Positions 7,393-10,612 of a stretch of DNA of 10,612 nucleotides are shown piece after piece; within the stretch, counting starts at the first letter, position 1; the number at the start of each line of letters is the position of its first letter. Location of the stretch: the NCBI GenBank assembly GCA_035639875.1, contig DASQXE010000178.1, positions 1 through 10,612 on the forward strand, in the 5' to 3' direction. The translations under genes were made by a program, and so were the position numbers. The notes under the pieces were generated by a model, which saw only the letters and a list, made by a program, of their open reading frames with translations, was not told where the DNA came from and ran no database searches. The stretch comes from JAIBJP01 sp035639875. Lineage in GTDB: Bacteria > Actinomycetota > Thermoleophilia > Gaiellales > Gaiellaceae.

Positions 7393-7429
7393 GGGTGAAA
7401 AACGATAGCGGCTGGGTAGAGAAATCCGG

Positions 7430-8449
7430 ATGAAACTTCTCCAGCGGAAGTCGACACGTCGCGGCCCCCAGATTCGGGGCGAGGGGGATAGCCGAACGCA
7501 AGGCCCTACGCCGCAGCCGGAGCGGCGCGAGCGAAGGCTCGAGGATCCCGGGCTAACCGATCTCTCGGGCCGCGATTACGGAGCGATCCTCATCCGCGCG
7601 GGCAAGAAATCGCTCGCGGACGGGATCACCGACCTGGCGGCGGCTCTCGCCTACTACTCGTTCCTCGCCATTCCAGCGGTCCTGCTGGTCGTGGTCGGCC
7701 TCTTCTCCCTGCTCGCGAGCCCGCACGCCATCACGACGCTCATCGACAAGCTCGGAACCGTCGTGCCGTCACAGACGACCCAGCTCCTGGAGGGAAGCCT
7801 GCGTCGCATGAACGAGAACCGCGGCGGCAGTCTCGCCGTGACGATCATCGGCTTCGTCCTGGCCGGCTGGACGACGACGGGTGCGATGACGGCGTTCATG
7901 CGCGCGATGAATCGCGCATACCAGGCCGACGAGGGCCGCGGCTTCGTGAAGCAGCGCTTCGTCGCCGCGCAAATGGTGGCCGCGATGGCAGCGGCGTTTC
8001 TCCTGGTCTTCGGCCTGCTCGTCCTCGGACCGGCGATCTCGCGGTGGCTCGGCAGCGCTCTCGGGATCGAAAGCGTGTTCGGGTGGATCTGGTGGTTGGC
8101 GCAGTGGCCGATCCTCATCGGCGGCCTCCTGGCCGTCTTCGCGACGGTTCTCTATCTGGGCCCGAACGTCGAGCACCCGCGCTGGAGGTTCATCACCCCG
8201 GGCTCATTCGTCGCCGTGGTCGTATGGATCGCCGCCTCCGGCCTCTTCGCTGTCTACACATCGATGTTCGGCTCCTACAACAAGACGTGGGGGTCGCTCG
8301 CTGCGGTCATCATCATGCTCACCTGGCTCTGGCTCAGCGGGCTTGCCCTCCTGTTCGGAGCCGAGGTGAACGCGGAGGCGGAGCGAAGCCGCGAGCTCCG
8401 GCAGGGCGAACCCGCGGAGGAGCAGATTCAAACGCCCGCCAGGGCGTAG
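7430..8449 (+). CDS. YihY/virulence factor BrkB family inner-membrane protein
   Basis: A 339-residue integral membrane protein with six predicted hydrophobic helices at about 72-95, 134-156, 177-205, 218-246, 254-276 and 286-309. Family hallmarks are TDLAAALAYYSFLAIPA before the first helix and YNKTWGSLAAVIIMLTWLW with LLFGAEVNAE at the last. The charged, Arg-rich N-terminus (about 1-60) and polar C-terminus should be cytoplasmic. Older annotations call this family ribonuclease BN, which is known to be wrong; it is usually treated as a transporter-like protein of unknown substrate. The ATG at 7430 has only a weak purine-rich upstream sequence. It is divergent from tRNA-Leu with just 37 bp between them, so both promoters must lie within or overlap those genes. 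It ends 34 bp before tRNA-Arg. Confidence 0.92.
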   Translation: MKLLQRKSTRRGPQIRGEGDSRTQGPTPQPERRERRLEDPGLTDLSGRDYGAILIRAGKKSLADGITDLAAALAYYSFLAIPAVLLVVVGLFSLLASPHAITTLIDKLGTVVPSQTTQLLEGSLRRMNENRGGSLAVTIIGFVLAGWTTTGAMTAFMRAMNRAYQADEGRGFVKQRFVAAQMVAAMAAAFLLVFGLLVLGPAISRWLGSALGIESVFGWIWWLAQWPILIGGLLAVFATVLYLGPNVEHPRWRFITPGSFVAVVVWIAASGLFAVYTSMFGSYNKTWGSLAAVIIMLTWLWLSGLALLFGAEVNAEAERSRELRQGEPAEEQIQTPARA

Positions 8450-8483
8450 CTGCCGCCAGGGCTACACTTCTGACCCAGGCCCC

Positions 8484-8555
8484 GGCCCCGTAGCTCAGCG
8501 GATAGAGCGGCAGACTTCGAATCTGCGTGCGGAGGTTCGACTCCTCCCGGGGCCA
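8484..8555 (+). tRNA. tRNA-Arg (anticodon UCG, reads CGA), integration target
   Basis: A complete 72-nt cloverleaf: acceptor arms GGCCCCG (8484-8490) and CGGGGCC (8548-8554), D stem GCTC/GAGC, anticodon arm GCAGA-CTTCGAA-TCTGC (anticodon TCG at 8517-8519), variable loop GTGC, T arm GGAGG-TTCGACT-CCTCC, and discriminator A. No CCA is encoded. A possible -10 box TACACT lies 15 nt upstream (8463-8468), without a clear -35. Its 3' part is duplicated at 9880-9923, so an element has probably integrated here while restoring the gene. Confidence 0.97.
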
Positions 8556-8556
8556 T
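8513..8556 (+). repeat. Left copy of a 44-bp direct repeat (attL-type site within tRNA-Arg)
   Basis: The block runs from the anticodon stem through the 3' end of tRNA-Arg plus one base. It is identical, base for base, to 9880-9923. Identity beginning at the anticodon loop is a known crossover location for tyrosine recombinases in tRNA genes. Confidence 0.85.
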
Positions 8557-9074
8557 CACGGTTGTCCAAGCGGGATCCTGCATCACGAGCGGGATTGCGC
8601 CTCGCCCGTCGACTCCACCCGCTTACCGCTAGAAACAGCTAAAGACCGCCTGAGGGTGGCCCCACTGGCCCGCGGCTGGCCCGCGACCCCCACTTTTTCG
8701 CCGGCCAGCGCAAATCAAAGCGGCGGGGGCTCGACGGCAGCCTCTGAGCTGCCGAAGCCTCAAAAAGGACGACGTCGCTCCGCGGCAGACCAGCAAGGTG
8801 AGCAATGATCTGCTCGAGTCCCCAACGCGGGTCGATGAACGCGTCGCTTGCAACCTCAATCGGCAAGGTCGCGGCGCGTACGAGTTCGCGAGCTCGTCGC
8901 TCTCAGCGCCACACTCCACGCACCGGAGGGGAGTGTTCCGGCTCGTCCCACCCCACCGGAGCGCGTACCCGCTGGCCGGTGAGGCTAACGTCGCGGCGTG
9001 ACCTCCTAAGGCGTAGGAAACGACGCCGGTGGCAAGAAGAAGCCATTCGCGTCAAACCGCGAGGAGGACAACCC
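8557..9074. other. 518-bp stretch without a convincing intact gene
   Basis: Several frames are open but have poor, arginine/serine-rich composition and no ribosome binding site. Two things stand out: a small hairpin (arms CGGCAGC at 8735-8741 and GCTGCCG at 8748-8754) without a T-run, and a protein-like minus-strand segment described separately. The region looks like decayed or regulatory DNA within the integrated remnant. Confidence 0.5.
8750..8902 (-). pseudogene. Possible remnant of a coding gene
   Basis: Minus-strand translation after a stop at 8903-8905 reads RARELVRAATLPIEV and then FIDPRWGLEQIIAHLAGLP and SDVVLFEA. It has a helix-like pattern of leucine, alanine and charge. Beyond about 8750 the translation turns into Arg/Pro/Ser-rich noise. 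There is no good start codon or ribosome binding site. I do not recognise a family; it may be a fragment of a lost gene or chance. Confidence 0.2.
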
Positions 9075-9230
9075 ATGATAGTGCTCGGACTCATCCTGTT
9101 GGTTCTCGGCCTCATCTTTGGCCTCGGAATCCTGTGGGTGATCGGGATCATTCTTGTTGTGCTCGGGCTTCTCTTCTGGATGCTGGGCGCACTGGATCGC
9201 GCCGTACTCGGCCGGCGCTACTGGTACTGA
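9075..9230 (+). CDS. 51-residue hydrophobic peptide, DUF6131-like
   Basis: The product is almost entirely Leu/Ile/Val/Gly over residues 1-38, enough for two short membrane helices separated by a GLGILW turn. It ends in a basic, aromatic tail (RAVLGRRYWY). This is the pattern of the small DUF6131 membrane proteins common in actinobacteria, whose function is unknown. The start is well supported: GAGGAGG at 9061-9067 sits 7 nt before the ATG. It lies alone between the two tRNA-Arg repeats and is probably cargo of the integrated element, although a stress-related host function is equally possible. It was easy to miss because a longer, unlikely frame overlaps it upstream. Confidence 0.75.
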   Translation: MIVLGLILLVLGLIFGLGILWVIGIILVVLGLLFWMLGALDRAVLGRRYWY

Positions 9231-9299
9231 GCTCGGCGTCAAAGCCCGCCGGCAGCCGCCTCCCCAGACGGAGGCCGGTTGTCGCATGGCGGACGCTGG

Positions 9300-9575
9300 C
9301 TAGTACGTGACCTCGTCAACGAGCTCCGCGAGAGTGGGCTCCTTCTCAAGTGTGACGTTGTCCAAAGCCCCGGACGCGAGGAGGCGTTCACGAAAAGCCT
9401 TGGCTTCGTCCATCGAGGGGAACTCCAGGCTCACGAAAACCTCGTTTGGGTTGTCCACGCCCCGGAAAACGCGGTGCTTCGTGGCCGACTGCTTGCGGCC
9501 CGCTGGGTCCGAATCGAACATCTGCCGCCACTTGTCGTAGTCCCCTGTATCGAAAACGCCGAGCATGAAAGGCAT
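9300..9575 (-). CDS. 91-residue dimeric alpha/beta-barrel (ABM-like) hypothetical protein
   Basis: The product starts MPFMLGVFDTGDYDKWRQMFDS, continues with HRVFRGVDNPNEVFVSLEFPSMDEAKAFRERL, and ends with an acidic helix. A strand, a DYDKW helix, then a VFR-x4-PNEV-strand and a helix is the pattern of the ferredoxin-like dimeric alpha/beta-barrel superfamily that includes antibiotic biosynthesis monooxygenase-like proteins. No catalytic residue can be assigned, so enzymatic function is unknown. The ATG at 9575 is chosen because GGAGG (9582-9586) lies 6 nt upstream; the frame extends further but with unlikely composition. It faces the DUF6131-like gene convergently inside the tRNA-bounded interval. 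A structured inverted repeat lies about 120 bp upstream and could belong to its leader or promoter region. Confidence 0.75.
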   Translation of the reverse strand: MPFMLGVFDTGDYDKWRQMFDSDPAGRKQSATKHRVFRGVDNPNEVFVSLEFPSMDEAKAFRERLLASGALDNVTLEKEPTLAELVDEVTY

Positions 9576-9695
9576 CTGGAACCTCCACTCCGTCAGTGCG
9601 AAGAAGGGCGACTGCGGCGCACGTTCTACACCTCCCGCGCCCACGCCACAAGGTGTTCCCTTCAGCCAGCCGGGCCGCACGCAGGTAAGCACCCC

Positions 9696-9796
9696 TAAGC
9701 GTTGAACTCAGAGGCGGCCGGGGAGCCGTTCACTCCTGACCCGGGTGAGGTAAGGGCCTACTCATGCCCTGCCCGCAGCCGGCTCCCCGGTGCTTA
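9696..9796. other. Structured inverted-repeat element, possible RNA regulator
   Basis: Nested complementary segments: TAAGC (9696-9700) with GCTTA (9792-9796); a perfect 11-bp pair CCGGGGAGCCG (9718-9728) with CGGCTCCCCGG (9780-9790); CGGG (9742-9745) with CCCG (9772-9775); and AGGGC (9753-9757) with GCCCT (9766-9770). A second pairing, TGAG-G-TA (9746-9752) with TACTCA (9759-9764), would exclude the innermost stem, which hints at two alternative folds. On the plus strand parts resemble ydaO-type (c-di-AMP) riboswitch core motifs (GAGGCGG...GGGGA, GGGTGA, CAGC...CCCC), but the match is loose. On the minus strand it lies in the upstream region of the 9300-9575 gene. The structure is clear; the function is inference. 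Confidence 0.5.
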
Positions 9797-9879
9797 TGTT
9801 GGACGGGCGCCCACGCAACGAGCGCCGCGCACGGTTGTTCCAGTCCTCGCCTGCTGCACGCTTAGCGGAGAAGCAGCCT

Positions 9880-9923
9880 GACTTCGAATCTGCGTGCGGA
9901 GGTTCGACTCCTCCCGGGGCCAT
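9880..9923 (+). repeat. Right copy of the 44-bp direct repeat (attR-type tRNA-Arg 3' fragment)
   Basis: It is identical to 8513-8556 and reproduces tRNA-Arg from the anticodon region to the 3' end. The 5' partner of the anticodon stem is replaced (GCCTG instead of GCAGA) and no acceptor 5' arm precedes it, so it cannot fold as a tRNA. It is best read as the far border of an integrated element. Confidence 0.85.
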
Positions 9924-9932
9924 ACGCGCCCT

Positions 9933-10020
9933 CATGGTTACGCGGAACCCGCATGGTTGCGTGAGTCATTCGTGCCAGAGAGGCCGGAAATGCCGTGGCG
10001 TGCGTACCCCGGTGCGTACC
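9933..10020 (+). repeat. Two pairs of short direct repeats next to the right att-type site
   Basis: CATGGTTaCG (9933-9942) recurs as CATGGTTgCG (9952-9961). GTGCGTACC occurs at 10000-10008 and again at 10012-10020, a 12-bp period. Paired direct repeats beside an att site are typical of recombinase arm-type or excisionase sites; that role here is inferred. Confidence 0.4.
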
Positions 10021-10068
10021 TCGCTCGCGCACCCGCTTTCGTAGTGGCAGGTCATCGAAAATGGAACG

Positions 10069-10612
10069 GTGCCCAAGCCGCAGCGGAGTGAAAGCCACGT
10101 GTCCGGCTTTGTCGACGAGCACCGACGCGACCCCTTCGACGCTATCTGCTACCTCCCGGTCTTCAATCTGACCGTCCAAGAGGAAACCGAGGTTCTGGGG
10201 CTTCGGTTGTTGAATCCATCCGACCCGCGCATTCCACAGAGCCCATCGCCTCATGCGCTTGACGAGCTCGAGCCGGGCGCCGGCTCGGTAGCCGCGGTAG
10301 ATGCCCGCGGGACGAGTTACAGCCGGATGGCGGAGAGGTCAAAGGAGACTGCGTCGCACAAGCTTCGCCTCCTTCGAGTCGCCCTTTGGGAGCGCATCAG
10401 CGTCGAGCAGCTTCGCTTCCGTCTCGGTCGCGCTCACACCTTCGAAGGGGAGAAGGCATTCGGCTGGAGGCGAAGCGAGGAGGCGGCCTATGACTTGGGG
10501 CTCACCGAAGAACTGGTCCAGTTGGCTACCCAGCAACCGTTCGCGGACCTCCGTTCACCGCCCCGCACCGACGTTGAGAAGAAGGCAGATTTAGCGCTCC
10601 GGTGGATGGAGC
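10069..10612 (+). CDS. Unknown protein, N-terminal part (runs off window end)
   Basis: After a TAG at 10042-10044 the frame is open to the end of the window, giving at least 181 residues from the GTG at 10069 (start context GGAACG; the next GTG is at 10099). The translation looks like real protein: VSGFVDEHRRDPFDAICYLP, VFNLTVQEETEVLGLRLLNP, a helical segment with KLRLLRVALWERISVEQLRFR, then AAYDLGLTEELVQLATQQPF and VEKKADLALRWME. I do not recognise the family with confidence. A strand-rich N-terminus with a PVFNL-type motif and later helices is loosely reminiscent of ApeA/HEPN-like actinobacterial proteins, some of which act in phage defence, but the diagnostic HEPN motif would lie beyond the window. 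It lies just right of the tRNA-Arg fragment, so it may be island cargo or flanking chromosome. Confidence 0.7.
   Translation, partial: MPKPQRSESHVSGFVDEHRRDPFDAICYLPVFNLTVQEETEVLGLRLLNPSDPRIPQSPSPHALDELEPGAGSVAAVDARGTSYSRMAERSKETASHKLRLLRVALWERISVEQLRFRLGRAHTFEGEKAFGWRRSEEAAYDLGLTEELVQLATQQPFADLRSPPRTDVEKKADLALRWME

Larger units (their letters stand above)
8513..9923. mobile_element. Probable remnant of a tRNA-Arg-integrated element (about 1.4 kb, no integrase)
   Basis: The interval is bounded by 44-bp perfect direct repeats, the left one inside an intact tRNA-Arg and the right one a tRNA 3' fragment. This layout is left by a tyrosine-recombinase-mobilised island. Inside are two small genes (9075-9230 and 9300-9575), one structured inverted repeat (9696-9796), and non-coding or decayed DNA. 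No recombinase, excisionase or replication gene is visible, so it is either a deletion derivative or a mini-island mobilised in trans. The right repeat could also be the internal junction of a larger composite island that continues past the window. Confidence 0.6.

Noticed and set aside
7301..7501. N-terminal extension of the TPR protein upstream of 7300
   Set aside because: The frame is open only because it runs through the tRNA-Leu gene on the same strand; the residues there are a tRNA translated by accident.
8735..8754. Rho-independent terminator
   Set aside because: The 7-bp hairpin is not followed by a T-run on the plus strand and no gene ends just before it.
8798..9001. Plus-strand 67-codon frame
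   Set aside because: It has no ribosome binding site, shadow-like composition, and no resemblance to known small proteins.
9696..9796. Integron attC site
   Set aside because: A GTTGGAC fits the GTTRRRY end box, but the partner box at the left (GTTGAAC) does not fit RYYYAAC and there is no integron cassette layout.
9880..9923. Second functional tRNA-Arg gene
   Set aside because: The anticodon stem is broken and neither the D arm nor the 5' acceptor strand is present upstream.
9862..10254. Minus-strand 130-codon frame across the tRNA fragment
   Set aside because: Its end translates the tRNA-Arg fragment and its start lies antisense to the better-supported plus-strand gene at 10069. It has no ribosome binding site or family resemblance.

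Overview
The window is high-GC bacterial DNA with frequent GTG and TTG starts, tRNA genes without an encoded CCA tail, and a tig-clpP-clpX operon. Its gene complement (class III cyclase with TPR-like repeats, DUF2652 protein, AMIN-like lipoprotein, YihY/BrkB membrane protein, AfsR/LuxR-type TPR protein) fits an actinobacterium, probably of the Thermoleophilia (Gaiellales/Solirubrobacterales). That placement is inference from gene content and style; no rRNA or other taxonomic marker is present.

Positions 1-2223: the 3' end of a class III adenylate/guanylate cyclase (+) runs stop-to-stop into a convergent DUF2652-SRPBCC protein (-), whose N-terminal half looks like a degenerate cyclase fold. 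A VOC/glyoxalase-like gene (+) follows and ends on a CTAG that also supplies the stop of clpX.

Positions 2220-5573: the housekeeping protein quality-control operon, transcribed leftward as tig, clpP, clpX. The tig stop and clpP start overlap as ATGA. Trigger factor chaperones nascent chains; ClpX unfolds substrates and feeds them to the ClpP peptidase. A perfect 15-bp hairpin separates this operon from the next gene upstream.

Positions 5590-8555: an AMIN-like lipoprotein (-), a stand-alone TPR protein (-) that starts only 6 nt after a tRNA-Leu(UAG) (-), a divergent YihY/BrkB inner-membrane protein (+) and tRNA-Arg(UCG) (+).

Positions 8513-10612: an accessory segment. The 3' part of tRNA-Arg (44 bp, anticodon region to 3' end) is repeated perfectly 1,367 bp downstream. 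This is the usual scar of site-specific integration at a tRNA gene. The interval has no integrase; it holds a 51-aa DUF6131-like hydrophobic peptide gene, a 91-aa dimeric alpha/beta-barrel-like gene, a structured inverted-repeat element, and a stretch with no convincing intact gene. Right of the second copy are two pairs of short direct repeats (possible recombinase arm sites). Next comes a rightward reading frame of unknown function that runs off the window end; it is the least understood gene here and the best lead for something undescribed.
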